Of a stretch of DNA of 64,000 bases, positions 45,910 through 55,151 are shown one piece after another; position 1 is the stretch's first letter, and the number at the start of each line of letters is the position of its first letter. A program made the position numbers and the translations under genes. The notes beneath the pieces are model-generated. The model did not search any database. It worked only from the letters and a program-made list of their open reading frames with translations, and was not told where the DNA came from. This DNA comes from Herminiimonas arsenitoxidans. GTDB taxonomy: Bacteria > Pseudomonadota > Gammaproteobacteria > Burkholderiales > Burkholderiaceae_D. Location of the stretch: contig NZ_LT671418.1 in NCBI RefSeq assembly GCF_900130075.1, positions 3,472,001 to 3,536,000 on the forward strand, in the 5' to 3' direction.

Positions 45910-46518
45910 ATGAGAAGAATCGTCATTTTGATTTCCGGGCGCGGTAGTAATATGCGGGCCGTCATCCGCGCTGCGCAAAATGAGAAGTGGCCAGCACAGA
46001 TCGCGGCCGTTATTAGCAACAAAGCGGATGCAACAGGTTTGGCTTATGCCGCCGAACATGGTATTCCCTGTGTTGCGATTTCGCATAAGGACTACCCGAC
46101 ACGGGAAGATTTCGATATTGCCTTACAAAGCAAGATTGACTCTTTTGCGCCGGATTTAGTGGTTTTAGCCGGATTTATGCGGGTGTTAACGACGCCACTC
46201 GTTACGCATTACGCCGGTCGCATGCTGAATATCCATCCATCCTTGCTGCCTAGCTTTGTCGGTTTGGCAACGCACAGACAGGCTTTGGCTGCGGGTGTAA
46301 AGCTGCATGGTGCAACCGTGCATTTTGTGACGGCTGAATTGGATCATGGTCCTATCGTGGCGCAGGCGGCAGTGCCGGTGCTAGAGGACGATACGGAAGA
46401 AACATTGGCCGCACGCGTGCTCGAACAAGAGCACATCATTTATCCACACGCGATACGCTGTTTTGTCGAGGGACGTTTATCCTTGGTCGATGGCGTCGTA
46501 CGTATAAAACAAGATTAA
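45910..46518 (+). CDS. purN: Phosphoribosylglycinamide formyltransferase
   Basis: A 202-residue folate-dependent transformylase of purine synthesis (GAR to FGAR). It begins RRIVILISGRGSNMRAVI, and the active-site region GFMRVLTTPLVTHYAGRMLNIHPSLLPSF contains the catalytic Asn and His; the Asp of the HGATVHFVTAELDHGPIV block is also visible. The start could be ATG 45901 or 45910; neither has a strong ribosome site, and 45910 gives the usual N terminus. It is followed by the methyltransferase gene. Confidence 0.94.
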   Translation: MRRIVILISGRGSNMRAVIRAAQNEKWPAQIAAVISNKADATGLAYAAEHGIPCVAISHKDYPTREDFDIALQSKIDSFAPDLVVLAGFMRVLTTPLVTHYAGRMLNIHPSLLPSFVGLATHRQALAAGVKLHGATVHFVTAELDHGPIVAQAAVPVLEDDTEETLAARVLEQEHIIYPHAIRCFVEGRLSLVDGVVRIKQD

Positions 46519-46607
46519 TTAAGTAAGATTAATCAAGACCAAGGCGGGCCGCCGGCTCGCTCATCAACAAGTCGTAGCAGACAAGAATATTTTATGAAGG
46601 AATGTGC

Positions 46608-47864
46608 ATGAGATTGCCTCCAGCGATCATTAATAACACCGAAGAAGTATTGCGCGAGATTTTGCGCTTTACCGGCCCGGCTGACGGTACCTTGTCGCGC
46701 TATTTTCGCGATCATCCAAAACTGGGTTCGCGTGAACGTGGCGTAGTGGCTGAGGCTGTATACGGTTTGTTGCGTAATAAAGCGGTGTACACCAGCTTTG
46801 CCGAATCCGGTAATGGCCCGACGATGCGTCGTATGACTTTGCTCGGTTTGGCTGATGCAGTCGGCGTTGATGCGCTGGCCGGCTTGACCGAAGAAGAAAC
46901 CGAATGGCTGAACCATGTGATGCAAATCGATCGCACCTTGTTGCCATCGCTGTTGCGTTCAAATATGCCGGAGTGGCTGTTTGAAAAACTGGTGGCACGT
47001 GATGGTGAAGCTGCCGCGCTTGAATTGGCGCATGCGGTGAACCAACCTGCGCCGCTGGACTTGCGTGTGAATGCGATCAAGGCCACGCGTGAAGATGTGA
47101 TCAAGGAATTGGCTGAAGCGCCGATACTGTGTGAGCCAACACCGTTCGCACCTTTGGGCATACGTATCATCAAGAAACCTGCGCTGCAAAATCTGCCGCT
47201 GTTCAAGAACGGTTCGATCGAAGTGCAGGACGAAGGCAGTCAGTTGCTGTCGCAAATCGTTGGCGCAAAGCGCGGCGAGATGGTGGTCGATTTCTGCGCG
47301 GGTGCAGGCGGCAAGACTTTGTCACTGGGTGCTGCGATGCGTAACACAGGTCGTTTGTACGCGTTTGATATTTCTGAAAAGCGTCTGGCTAAACTGAAGC
47401 CACGTCTGGCTCGTAGCGGTTTGTCGAATGTGCATCCAGTGCAGATCGCGCATGAAAACGATGCCAAGGTAAAACGTCTGGCCGGCAAGATTGATCGTGT
47501 ACTGGTCGATGCACCTTGCAGCGGTTTGGGTACCTTGCGTCGCAATCCTGATGTGAAGTGGCGTCAGACGCCACAATCGCTGGTAGAGTTGAACGAAAAG
47601 CAGGCATCGATTCTGGCTGGTGCAGCACGTTTGGTGAAAGCTGGCGGTCGTCTGGTTTATGCCACATGCAGTATTCTGGATGAAGAAAATGAAGGCATCG
47701 TTGCGCAGTTCCTGGCTTCACGCGATGACTTCGTGTTGATTCCGATGAGCGAAGTGCTGGCTGAGCAAAAGATCGATCTGAAAATGGATGCGTATCTGAA
47801 GCTGTCGCCTGCCTTGCATCACACCGATGGATTTTTCGCGGCGGTACTCGAACGTAAAAAATAA
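46608..47864 (+). CDS. RsmB/NOL1-type RNA m5C methyltransferase
   Basis: A 418-residue SAM-dependent cytosine-5 RNA methyltransferase. An N-terminal NusB-like helical part (residues ~1-140) is followed by a PUA-like linker and the Rossmann domain with VVDFCAGAGGKTLSLG (SAM site), VLVDAPCSGLGTLRRNPDV (motif IV Cys) and LVYATCSILDEENE (motif VI catalytic Cys). The target, 16S rRNA or tRNA, is not decided by sequence. ATG 46608 fits GAAGGA at 46596-46601. The stop is directly followed by the start of the MscS gene. Confidence 0.9.
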   Translation: MRLPPAIINNTEEVLREILRFTGPADGTLSRYFRDHPKLGSRERGVVAEAVYGLLRNKAVYTSFAESGNGPTMRRMTLLGLADAVGVDALAGLTEEETEWLNHVMQIDRTLLPSLLRSNMPEWLFEKLVARDGEAAALELAHAVNQPAPLDLRVNAIKATREDVIKELAEAPILCEPTPFAPLGIRIIKKPALQNLPLFKNGSIEVQDEGSQLLSQIVGAKRGEMVVDFCAGAGGKTLSLGAAMRNTGRLYAFDISEKRLAKLKPRLARSGLSNVHPVQIAHENDAKVKRLAGKIDRVLVDAPCSGLGTLRRNPDVKWRQTPQSLVELNEKQASILAGAARLVKAGGRLVYATCSILDEENEGIVAQFLASRDDFVLIPMSEVLAEQKIDLKMDAYLKLSPALHHTDGFFAAVLERKK

Positions 47865-49229
47865 ATGAAAGAAAACCTGCTCTCTACTCTTTGGGCTGAT
47901 TTGTGGACGGATCTGGGTATCCCGGGTTTGCGTTGGCAACTGTTCGCTCTGGTGCTGTGCTTCGTAGCGGGTTGGGGTATCGCACGCATGGTGCGTGGTG
48001 TGATTGCCTCAAAAGAGCCGCAAAAAAATGCTTTACGGCGTTTGGGAGTAGAAAGTTTCGCGCGGGTGTTGTGGCCCTTGTTAACGTGGTTGTTGTTGGC
48101 GATCGCCAAAGCCATCCTTGAGCGTTGGGATGGGGTGAATGGGGTCGATGTCTTGCGTGTGGTGATGCCGTTGGTGGCATCGTTTGCACTGATACGCATC
48201 GCCTTCTATGTCATGCGTCGCGTCTTTGCGCGCGGTGGCAAGGTCAGCGCTTTCGTTTTATTGTTTGAAAGAAGTTTCGCGACCCTGGTCTGGATCGTGG
48301 TGGCGCTGCATATCACCGGTGTGCTGCCGGATCTGATCGAATTCCTCGACGACACCTTTGTCCCGCTGGGCAAGCATAAAGTCTCCATGATGACGATGCT
48401 GCAAGCTGTCGTCTCTGTCGGGGTCACCCTCCTTATCGCCCTGTGGGCCTCTGCCTTGATCGAAGAGCGCTTGATGCGCCTCGACGGCATGCATTCATCC
48501 ATGCGTGCTGTGCTGTCGCGCATGAGTCGTGCCGTGCTGGTTCTGATTGCCTTGCTGGTCAGCTTGTCCATGGTTGGTATCGACCTGACCGTGCTGTCGG
48601 TGTTTGGTGGTGCCTTGGGCGTCGGTCTGGGCTTGGGTCTGCAAAAGATTGCCAGCAGCTATGTGTCCGGCTTCATCATCCTGCTGGAACGCAGCATGAC
48701 GATAGGCGATACGGTCACGATGGATAAATTCACCGGACGTGTGGCCGAGATTAATACCCGTTATACCGTGCTGCGCGGTGGCGATGGCAGTGACACCATA
48801 TTGCCGAATGACCTGTTTGTCTCCAATGCCGTACAGAATTTGTCGCTGAGCGATACCATGGTGCAAATGACAACGCGTATCTCGGTGGATTATCGGACCG
48901 ATATCGATTTGGCATTGCGTTTGCTGGAAGAGGCCGCACTTAGTGTTGCAGGGGTTCGACAAGGGCCTGATCGTGTACCGAGCGCGACGATGGTGGCATT
49001 CGGGGCAGATGGTATTGATTTGCAACTGGGTTTTTGGGTAAATCAACTGGATGGGCGTGGTGGTGTTCTTTCTAATGTCAATCGTGCAATCTGGCGATCA
49101 TTTCAGGCGAATGAGATCAATGTTCCGTTCCCGCAGCGCGAGATAAGGTTGATTGACGAGCAATATCGCCCGATAAAAGAGCGTTTAAATACACCTGAAA
49201 ATCCTGCAAAATCGGATATACGTCCCTAA
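47865..49229 (+). CDS. MscS-family mechanosensitive ion channel
   Basis: A 454-residue channel protein with about five to six membrane segments before residue ~280, then the MscS pore helix and beta domain (LGVGLGLGLQKIASSYVSGF, LERSMTIGDTVTMDKFTGRV, NTRYTVLRGGDGSDTILPND). Channels of this class open under membrane tension to release solutes on osmotic downshift. It starts on the base after the preceding stop codon (TAAATG), so both genes are cotranscribed and probably coupled. Confidence 0.9.
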   Translation: MKENLLSTLWADLWTDLGIPGLRWQLFALVLCFVAGWGIARMVRGVIASKEPQKNALRRLGVESFARVLWPLLTWLLLAIAKAILERWDGVNGVDVLRVVMPLVASFALIRIAFYVMRRVFARGGKVSAFVLLFERSFATLVWIVVALHITGVLPDLIEFLDDTFVPLGKHKVSMMTMLQAVVSVGVTLLIALWASALIEERLMRLDGMHSSMRAVLSRMSRAVLVLIALLVSLSMVGIDLTVLSVFGGALGVGLGLGLQKIASSYVSGFIILLERSMTIGDTVTMDKFTGRVAEINTRYTVLRGGDGSDTILPNDLFVSNAVQNLSLSDTMVQMTTRISVDYRTDIDLALRLLEEAALSVAGVRQGPDRVPSATMVAFGADGIDLQLGFWVNQLDGRGGVLSNVNRAIWRSFQANEINVPFPQREIRLIDEQYRPIKERLNTPENPAKSDIRP

Positions 49230-49335
49230 AAAGGGTACAATCCGTTTCGGAAATTTGCCAGATATCCTCGTTTTATTTCAAAGCGACACCATGTAGGGGA
49301 CACCATATATCTATGGCATTCATAATGGAGCCACA

Positions 49336-50529
49336 ATGATTGACGCAGTACTTGATTTTTTATCGAACGGCCTGACCCGCGCTAGCGGTTGGGAAGTATT
49401 CTTTTACGCGCTCGCCGTGACACACATCACGATTGCGGCCGTCACGATCTATTTGCATCGTTCCGCGACACATCGCGGCTTGGATTTACATCCTATCCCT
49501 AGTCATTTTTTCCGTTTCTGGTTGTGGATGACCACTGGTATGGTCACCAAGGAATGGGTTGCGATACACCGCAAACATCACGCTAAATGCGAAACCGAAG
49601 AAGATCCGCATAGCCCGGTAACCCGCGGCATCAAAAAAGTGTTTTTCGAAGGTGCAGAGTTGTATCGTACCGAATCGAAAAACATGGAAACCATGGAAAA
49701 GTACGGTTACGGTACACCGGACGACTGGATGGAGCGCAATGTTTACACGCGCCACAGCGCGCTCGGTATCGTGCTGATGCTGTTCATCAACGTTGCACTG
49801 TTCGGTGTGATCGGTATCTCGGTATGGGCATTGCAAATGGCCTGGATTCCTATTACTGCTGCCGGCATCATCAACGGCATTGGTCACTACTGGGGTTACC
49901 GCAATTACGAATGCAGCGATGCAGCAACCAATATCTTCCCTATCGGTATCCTGATCGGTGGCGAAGAGCTGCACAATAATCACCACACGTTTGGCACATC
50001 GGCCAAGCTGTCGTCGAAGTGGTATGAGTTCGATATCGGCTGGATGTATATCCGCATACTGGAAACAGTCGGTCTGGCCAAGGTGAAGAAGGTTGCGCCT
50101 GAGCCAAAATTCGACCATGGCAAATTGCATCTCGATTTCGACACACTGCAATCAGTGATCGCGAATCGTTATGATGTGACGGCGAAATATGCGAAGTCAC
50201 TGAAAAAGACCTGGCACGATGAAATCGAACATCTGAAAGAAAAAGCGCAACTGGAATCAGGCTTCCTGCGTTCAGTCAAAAAACTCTTGCATCGCGAACC
50301 AGCCAAGCTGGAAGCGCCGCATAAAGAGCAATTGACGGAATTGTTTGCACACAGCAAAGCACTGAAAACCATGCATGAAATGCGTGTTGAACTTGGTGCG
50401 ATCTGGGAGCGTTCACACGCTAGTCGTGATCAGTTGCTGCATCAGTTGCAAGACTGGTGTGCACGTGCAGAAGCGTCTGGCATTACTGCGCTGCGTGATT
50501 TCTCATTGCGCCTGCGTAGTTACGCTTAA
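49336..50529 (+). CDS. Membrane fatty acid desaturase (delta-9 acyl-CoA type)
   Basis: A 397-residue diiron desaturase. The histidine boxes are HRSATH (residues ~41-46), HRKHH (~78-82) and NNHHTF (~217-222), as in stearoyl-CoA desaturases, with membrane helices before and between them. About 150 residues at the C terminus beyond the usual core are charged and helical. It introduces double bonds in acyl chains and adjusts membrane fluidity. Unlike the desaturase homologue at 18441, it is not in an operon with catabolic genes. AATGGAGCCACA precedes the ATG. Confidence 0.9.
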   Translation: MIDAVLDFLSNGLTRASGWEVFFYALAVTHITIAAVTIYLHRSATHRGLDLHPIPSHFFRFWLWMTTGMVTKEWVAIHRKHHAKCETEEDPHSPVTRGIKKVFFEGAELYRTESKNMETMEKYGYGTPDDWMERNVYTRHSALGIVLMLFINVALFGVIGISVWALQMAWIPITAAGIINGIGHYWGYRNYECSDAATNIFPIGILIGGEELHNNHHTFGTSAKLSSKWYEFDIGWMYIRILETVGLAKVKKVAPEPKFDHGKLHLDFDTLQSVIANRYDVTAKYAKSLKKTWHDEIEHLKEKAQLESGFLRSVKKLLHREPAKLEAPHKEQLTELFAHSKALKTMHEMRVELGAIWERSHASRDQLLHQLQDWCARAEASGITALRDFSLRLRSYA

Positions 50530-50546
50530 GCATTCAAGTTTGTAAT

Positions 50547-50574
50547 AAAAAAGCCCGGTTTCCCGGGCTTTTTT
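50547..50574. terminator. Bidirectional rho-independent terminator
   Basis: AAAAAAGCCCGG-TTTC-CCGGGCTTTTTT: perfect 12-bp stem with A/T-runs on both sides, between the convergent desaturase and Bug-type gene. It can serve both strands. Confidence 0.95.
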
Positions 50575-50613
50575 ATTGTGCTGCGATATTGCGCTCACAT
50601 ATCGCAAACCTGC

Positions 50614-51588
50614 TTATTCAGCAGTGATACCTTTGTCTTTGACCAACTTGGCCCAACTGCTCAACTCTTTTGTTAGCTTGGCCTGTGCTTGCGCTGGTGT
50701 CGATGGTGCAGGGTCAAAACCTTCCTTGATCATGCGATCTTTCAATGCCGGTGTATTCAAAGCCTTGACCAGCGATGCATTTAATTTATCGATCAAAGGC
50801 TTGGGTGTTGCTGCCGGTGCAAAGACGATGAACCAGGTTTCAAAGCTGTAATTCGGCAGGCCGGATTCAGCAATGGTCGGAACGTTAGGCATCAACGGAG
50901 AACGATTAGGTCCGGTCACGCCGATCGCAATCAATTTACCTGCATTCACATGCGGTGCAGCTGCGGACAATACCGGGAAGCTCATATCGACTTGACCAGC
51001 AATGGTGTCGATCAAAGCCGGGCCACCGCCTTTGTACGGTACGTGCATGATGTCGACATCGGCCACCGCTTTGAACAGTTCAGCCGACATGTGGAAAGTG
51101 CTACCGGCACCGGCTGAGCCGTAGTTGTATTTGCCTGGATTCGCTTTTGCCTTGGCTAATAGTTCCTTGGTCGTGTGCGCCGGGAATTTGGTATTGACGA
51201 CCAATACGTGCTGCGAGGTTGCGACCATGCTGATAGGCGCCAAGTCCTTCAGCGTGTCGTACGGCATCTTGGGAAAAATCGAAGGATTGATCGCCAGCGA
51301 TACCGTTTGCAATCCGATGGTGTAGCCGTCTGGCTCTGCCTTGGCGACCACATCCACGCCGAGGTTGCCACCGGCACCTGCACGGTTTTCTATGTAGAAG
51401 CTGCCACCCAGTGCTTTGCCCCATTCGTCGGCAATACGGCGCGCAACGATATCAGCGCTGCCGGCTGGTGCGTAGGGCACAATCAGACGCACAGGACGCG
51501 AAGGGTAGCTGTCTGCGATGGCCGACGATACGGCGCACAGGCAGAACGGAAGGAGTGCAGCCGCAAGTATGGATGATCGTCGTTTCAT
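50614..51588 (-). CDS. Bug-family (tripartite tricarboxylate transporter) substrate-binding protein
   Basis: A 324-residue periplasmic binding protein. A signal peptide (residues 1-~25, LCAVSSAIA) is followed by the family block YPSRPVRLIVPYAPAGSADI and IENRAGAGGNLGVD. Bug proteins are numerous in Betaproteobacteria, bind carboxylates or other small molecules, and often have no linked membrane genes, as here. The start at 51588 has GGAGAC before it; the upstream ATG at 51621 is unlikely. It is divergent from a LysR regulator that may control it. Confidence 0.92.
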   Translation of the reverse strand: MKRRSSILAAALLPFCLCAVSSAIADSYPSRPVRLIVPYAPAGSADIVARRIADEWGKALGGSFYIENRAGAGGNLGVDVVAKAEPDGYTIGLQTVSLAINPSIFPKMPYDTLKDLAPISMVATSQHVLVVNTKFPAHTTKELLAKAKANPGKYNYGSAGAGSTFHMSAELFKAVADVDIMHVPYKGGGPALIDTIAGQVDMSFPVLSAAAPHVNAGKLIAIGVTGPNRSPLMPNVPTIAESGLPNYSFETWFIVFAPAATPKPLIDKLNASLVKALNTPALKDRMIKEGFDPAPSTPAQAQAKLTKELSSWAKLVKDKGITAE

Positions 51589-51683
51589 GTTTGTCTCCGA
51601 TTTTTTATGAAGGCTCATCATATTCGTAATCTACTGCCATATAATTTCCATCCATACAATTCATTCAGTCGTATAAGGAAATA

Positions 51684-52610
51684 ATGGAAGCTATCTCCGA
51701 TCTGGCTTTTTTCTCCCTGATCATGAAAAGAGGGAGTCTGGTGGCTGCTGCCCAGGAGCTGGGCGTTACGCCGCCTTCAGTCAGCAAGCGTCTGGCAGCA
51801 CTGGAGGCGCGCCTGCGTGTGCGCCTCTTGAATCGCACCACGCGACGTATCAGCTTGACGCCGGAAGGGGAAACCTATCTGGCAGAAGGTGTGCGCATCA
51901 TCAGCGATATGGAAGCGCTGGAGCAAAAGATATCGGGTGGCAACATCATTCCTAAAGGTTTGCTGAAGATCAGCGCTACTTTCGGTTTTGGGCGGCGTCA
52001 CATCACGCCGCAGCTATCCTTGTTCGCGCGTGAATATCCAGAAGTCGAAGTGCAATTGCATCTGACTGACAGGCCCATCAATCTGGTGGAGCAGGGTTTC
52101 GATGCAGTCATCCGCTTTGGTGAAATTCCCGATGCGCGGCTCACGGCGCGCAAGATAGCCGATAACCGTCGGCTGGTATGTGCGTCACCCGCTTATCTGA
52201 AACAGCACGGCATACCGACGGCACCAAGAGATTTGCAAAGGCATAGCTGCATCTTGCTGCGCGAAAGCGACGAGATCTACGGTAGCTGGCATTTCCGTTC
52301 TGGCGCGCGGCAAGAGACGGTCAAGGTGCGTGGACCGCTGAGTGCCAACGATGGCGAGTGCGCCATTGCATGGGCGCTCGATGGACACGGCATCATCTTG
52401 CGCTCGGAATGGGACGTCGCGCCGTTCTTGCGCTCAGGTCGTTTGCGCGTGTTGCTGGAAGAGTGGGAGTTGCCACCGGCCGATGTGTATATCGTCTTCC
52501 CTACCAAGAATAATTTATCGGCGAAGACGCGAGCCTTGGTTGATTTCATGGTGAGCGCATTTGCATTGCATCGTGCGGAAAAAGGAAAGACGCCAGCGGT
52601 TAATTGGTAG
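51684..52610 (+). CDS. LysR-family transcriptional regulator
   Basis: A 308-residue LysR-type regulator: winged helix-turn-helix at residues 1-60 (LGVTPPSVSKRLAALEARL) and an effector domain behind, resembling the AaeR/DmlR-like subgroup that represses or activates adjacent metabolic genes. It is divergent from the Bug-type binding-protein gene with 95 bases between, the classical layout for autoregulation and neighbour control. AAGGAAAT precedes the ATG. The inducer is unknown. Confidence 0.88.
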   Translation: MEAISDLAFFSLIMKRGSLVAAAQELGVTPPSVSKRLAALEARLRVRLLNRTTRRISLTPEGETYLAEGVRIISDMEALEQKISGGNIIPKGLLKISATFGFGRRHITPQLSLFAREYPEVEVQLHLTDRPINLVEQGFDAVIRFGEIPDARLTARKIADNRRLVCASPAYLKQHGIPTAPRDLQRHSCILLRESDEIYGSWHFRSGARQETVKVRGPLSANDGECAIAWALDGHGIILRSEWDVAPFLRSGRLRVLLEEWELPPADVYIVFPTKNNLSAKTRALVDFMVSAFALHRAEKGKTPAVNW

Positions 52611-52640
52611 CGTGTTATCAGTAGTGCTGGTTGAGGCGAC

Positions 52641-52693
52641 TGTGAATAACTCATAAAGTTATCCCCGGTTTTTGTGCACAGGCTTGTGGATAA
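52641..52693. promoter_or_regulatory. Cluster of DnaA-box-like sequences
   Basis: Three DnaA-box-like nonamers lie within 53 bases: TGTGAATAA (52641-52649, TTATTCACA on the minus strand), TTATCCCCG (52659-52667) and TGTGGATAA (52685-52693, a perfect TTATCCACA on the minus strand). They follow the LysR gene. No replication gene is near, so an origin is unlikely. Confidence 0.4.
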
Positions 52694-52802
52694 CATCAGA
52701 GCAAGTGACTTATGTCCTTGATCAATAAGGGAATTAAATTTCTGCTCAAACTGAGTCAATGTGCACGTCTGTAGCGCGTAGTTCTTGCGCGCTTTTGGAT
52801 AT

Positions 52803-53084
52803 TCAGGTGGATGATTTTGGGCTGGGTTGTGGCTTTACCCATTCGATTAACCATCCTGTAGGCGCAATCCATGCTGGCAAGTTTGTATCCTTGCTGCCGA
52901 TCACGTTTGCCTGCAGCACGATCTTGAACGCATCCATGTCTGCAATTTCTCCAATGGCTGGGTTCTCGCAGGATGTCTGAAACAGTTGAAAAGTTTTTTG
53001 GCATTCATCGACCGAACCTATCTTGATCAGATCGCCTATGCCGCCTTTTTGTTTGTCCGCTTCCCATGCAAATAATGCGTACAT
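52803..53084 (-). CDS. Small conserved-looking hypothetical protein (93 aa)
   Basis: A 93-residue cytoplasmic protein (MYALFAWEADKQKGGIGD...), with a Pro-rich C terminus and no motif that I recognise. Support comes from its position: it starts 9 bases after the GNAT gene, which itself starts 9 bases after the NUDIX gene, so the three form an operon, and AAAGG precedes the ATG. Its function is unknown. Confidence 0.6.
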   Translation of the reverse strand: MYALFAWEADKQKGGIGDLIKIGSVDECQKTFQLFQTSCENPAIGEIADMDAFKIVLQANVIGSKDTNLPAWIAPTGWLIEWVKPQPSPKSST

Positions 53085-53093
53085 ATCGTGCCT

Positions 53094-53675
53094 TTATTTC
53101 TTCCCAAGCTGCGTTGCCGGATTGTGGATGTCGTCAGTAAAGCTGGTTTGCATGACGATAGCATCTGCATCGTGTGCTGCAATGGCGGCGAAAAAATCCT
53201 TCAAGCGAGTTACTTCCGTGTAGCTGCTGTCTTGATAAATCTTGTACGCGCCTGACCATTCTGCGCTGAGTAGCAAAATCGATCCCCTTAGATGTGGCAG
53301 GCGTGTTCGCAGCATAGCTATCGATTGTTGAAAGAATCGTTTGCCCAAACCTGAGCCGCGATATTCGGGCGAGACCGTCATCGATGAGATGTAAAGCGAC
53401 TTGCCATCGGCATGATGCGTATCTTTGATGTCATGTCCGAGCGCGAAGGCGGAGACATCAAGAGCCTCGCTGCTTTCCCATAGTTCGGAACAGAGATAGC
53501 CAATCGCATCGTCAGCATCGTTTGCCAGCACCAGAAAACCTGCAGGGAAATGGCGCATGCGCTCCAGCATGACGCTCTTGCTTTCCTGAATATTTTTGTG
53601 GAAGCCACAGTCTTCCAGCGCCATGATTCTGTCTATTTCGTCAGGCCGTGCGGAGCGAACGTTCAAATTATGCAT
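53094..53675 (-). CDS. GNAT-family N-acetyltransferase
   Basis: A 193-residue GNAT protein. The acetyl-CoA-binding motif A is visible as MTVSPEYRGSGLGKRFF (residues ~98-114), after central beta strands. Substrates of the family range from amines and antibiotics to protein termini; nothing here decides. It is the middle gene of NUDIX-GNAT-hypothetical, spaced by 9 bases on each side. Confidence 0.88.
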   Translation of the reverse strand: MHNLNVRSARPDEIDRIMALEDCGFHKNIQESKSVMLERMRHFPAGFLVLANDADDAIGYLCSELWESSEALDVSAFALGHDIKDTHHADGKSLYISSMTVSPEYRGSGLGKRFFQQSIAMLRTRLPHLRGSILLLSAEWSGAYKIYQDSSYTEVTRLKDFFAAIAAHDADAIVMQTSFTDDIHNPATQLGKK

Positions 53676-53684
53676 ATCGTATTG

Positions 53685-54212
53685 TTAGAGGGCGGAAGGC
53701 TCTGATGTGTGTAATGCGCTGGCTTCCAGCATCGCTATCAGATCTTCCGGCCATACTTGTTCTGTGGTCTGTTCCAGTTCTGTGCGCGACCACCAGCGGT
53801 GAGCGGTCATGCATTCCACTTCGCTTGCGGTCCAGCCACTTTTAGATAATTGCGTGTCGGCGACGCGGATGCGGAAGTAGCGCTCATCTTCGTTGACGTA
53901 TTCGCCATTCGGCAATTGCAGTATCAATTGGCGTTGTGCGATTTGCGGGCCGACGTTATTTACCTTGATGCCGGTTTCTTCCCAGAGTTCTCTGACGGCA
54001 GCGGCTTCAAATGTTTCATCGCCTTCCACACCACCGCCCGGCGTTGCCCAATAGCTTTTGCCGGCCAGCGCGCCTGTGCGATGTTCGAAGTAGAACAGCA
54101 AGAGCTTGTCTTGCGGGTCGGTAATCAATAGGCGTGAGGCTGGTCGTTGGCGCACGGTTTCCCTGGTCGTAAAAATTGAATGTTCAGTCAATTGAGGTGT
54201 GGAGCAGCGCAA
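53685..54212 (-). CDS. NUDIX hydrolase
   Basis: A 175-residue pyrophosphohydrolase with a complete Nudix box, GX5EX7REXXEEXG, seen as GGVEGDETFEAAAVREL followed by WEETGI (residues ~60-82). Members cleave nucleoside diphosphates linked to another group, often damaged nucleotides. It is the first gene of a three-gene minus-strand operon. Substrate unknown. Confidence 0.9.
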   Translation of the reverse strand: MRCSTPQLTEHSIFTTRETVRQRPASRLLITDPQDKLLLFYFEHRTGALAGKSYWATPGGGVEGDETFEAAAVRELWEETGIKVNNVGPQIAQRQLILQLPNGEYVNEDERYFRIRVADTQLSKSGWTASEVECMTAHRWWSRTELEQTTEQVWPEDLIAMLEASALHTSEPSAL

Positions 54213-54328
54213 GTCTGTTCGTGCTGCGAGCTGACGATCAAGGCAGCTTGATCAGCGTGATATCTCATGCTCGATCACGCGTCGCATGATCGTCCAGCAT
54301 GAGAGTGTAATCCAGTCGAAGTTTTGTT

Positions 54329-54997
54329 TCAGTATCTGCTGGCCAGTGCCGCCAGCGAGGCAACCAGATCGCTGAAGCGCTGCCCTTGAATCATGATGTG
54401 CTGACGCAGCAGTTCGGCGGCACGTTCACCTTTGCCTTCGATGATGGCGTTGACTACGGCATCGTGTTCATCGAACGATACTTTCAGGCGGTCGCGTACG
54501 CGTAGTTGCAGGCGGCGATACGGACGCAGACGGCGTTGCAGGATGCGCGCTTGCTCGGCAAGAAAAGTGTTGTGGCTGCTGGTATAGATCTGTTCGTGGA
54601 ATTCTTCGTTTTTGTAGAAGTAAACATCGGTATCGGTGCTGTCGCGTGCTTCCTTACAGGCCAGATGTTTTGCCATCAGTACGGCGTGTTCTTCCAGACT
54701 CATGCGGCGCGCAGCTAGGCGGGCGCACATCGCCTCCAGCTCAGCCATGACTTCAAACATTTCTATTAATTGCTGTGGACCGATTTCGGCCACGATGGCG
54801 CTGCGTCTTGGGCGCATCACGATGATGCCCATGGATGCCAACTGGATCAGGGCTTCCCGGATAGGTGTGCGCGATACGCCGAATTTTTCGGCCAGCACCG
54901 TTTCATCGAGAGCTTGTCCAGGGCCGAGTTTGCCTACTGCAATCATCTCTTCGATCTGTTCACGCAGGGTTTCAGATCTATTTTGTGAGGTGTCCAT
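54329..54997 (-). CDS. GntR/FadR-family regulator of the malonate genes (MdcY-like)
   Basis: A 222-residue regulator: GntR winged helix at residues ~5-70 (LDETVLAEKFGVSRTPIREAL) and a C-terminal FCD all-helical ligand domain with metal-binding His residues. It is divergent from the TRAP-malonate decarboxylase operon and so probably controls it. The intergenic region holds palindromes (TTGTATACAA) like those reported for the MdcY repressor. The effector is likely malonate; this is inference. Confidence 0.88.
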   Translation of the reverse strand: MDTSQNRSETLREQIEEMIAVGKLGPGQALDETVLAEKFGVSRTPIREALIQLASMGIIVMRPRRSAIVAEIGPQQLIEMFEVMAELEAMCARLAARRMSLEEHAVLMAKHLACKEARDSTDTDVYFYKNEEFHEQIYTSSHNTFLAEQARILQRRLRPYRRLQLRVRDRLKVSFDEHDAVVNAIIEGKGERAAELLRQHIMIQGQRFSDLVASLAALASRY

Positions 54998-55064
54998 ATT
55001 CTTTACTGTCTATCCAGTGAAATAGTTGTTGTATCAGCAATTGTACTGAATTGCGCTTGACAAT

Positions 55065-55074
55065 GTATGCATAC
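55065..55074. promoter_or_regulatory. Operator-like palindrome 1 (GTATGCATAC)
   Basis: A perfect 10-bp palindrome in the GntR-TRAP divergent region, next to a TTGACA (55057-55062) that could be a -35 element. Likely half of a paired GntR-family operator. Confidence 0.5.
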
Positions 55075-55083
55075 TATAAGACC

Positions 55084-55093
55084 TTGTATACAA
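55084..55093. promoter_or_regulatory. Operator-like palindrome 2 (TTGTATACAA)
   Basis: A perfect palindrome that matches the core of the MdcY operator reported as ATTGTATACAAT in Acinetobacter. It lies 59 bases before the DctP start codon. Confidence 0.6.
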
Positions 55094-55151
55094 AAATGGC
55101 CTATAAAAAGCAAGAAGTAGAAAACATTTCTATTCTAACTAGGAGAGAGAC

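Noticed and set aside
52641..52693. Chromosomal replication origin
   Set aside because: Only three box-like sites, no AT-rich unwinding region and no dnaA, dnaN, gidA or par genes nearby.
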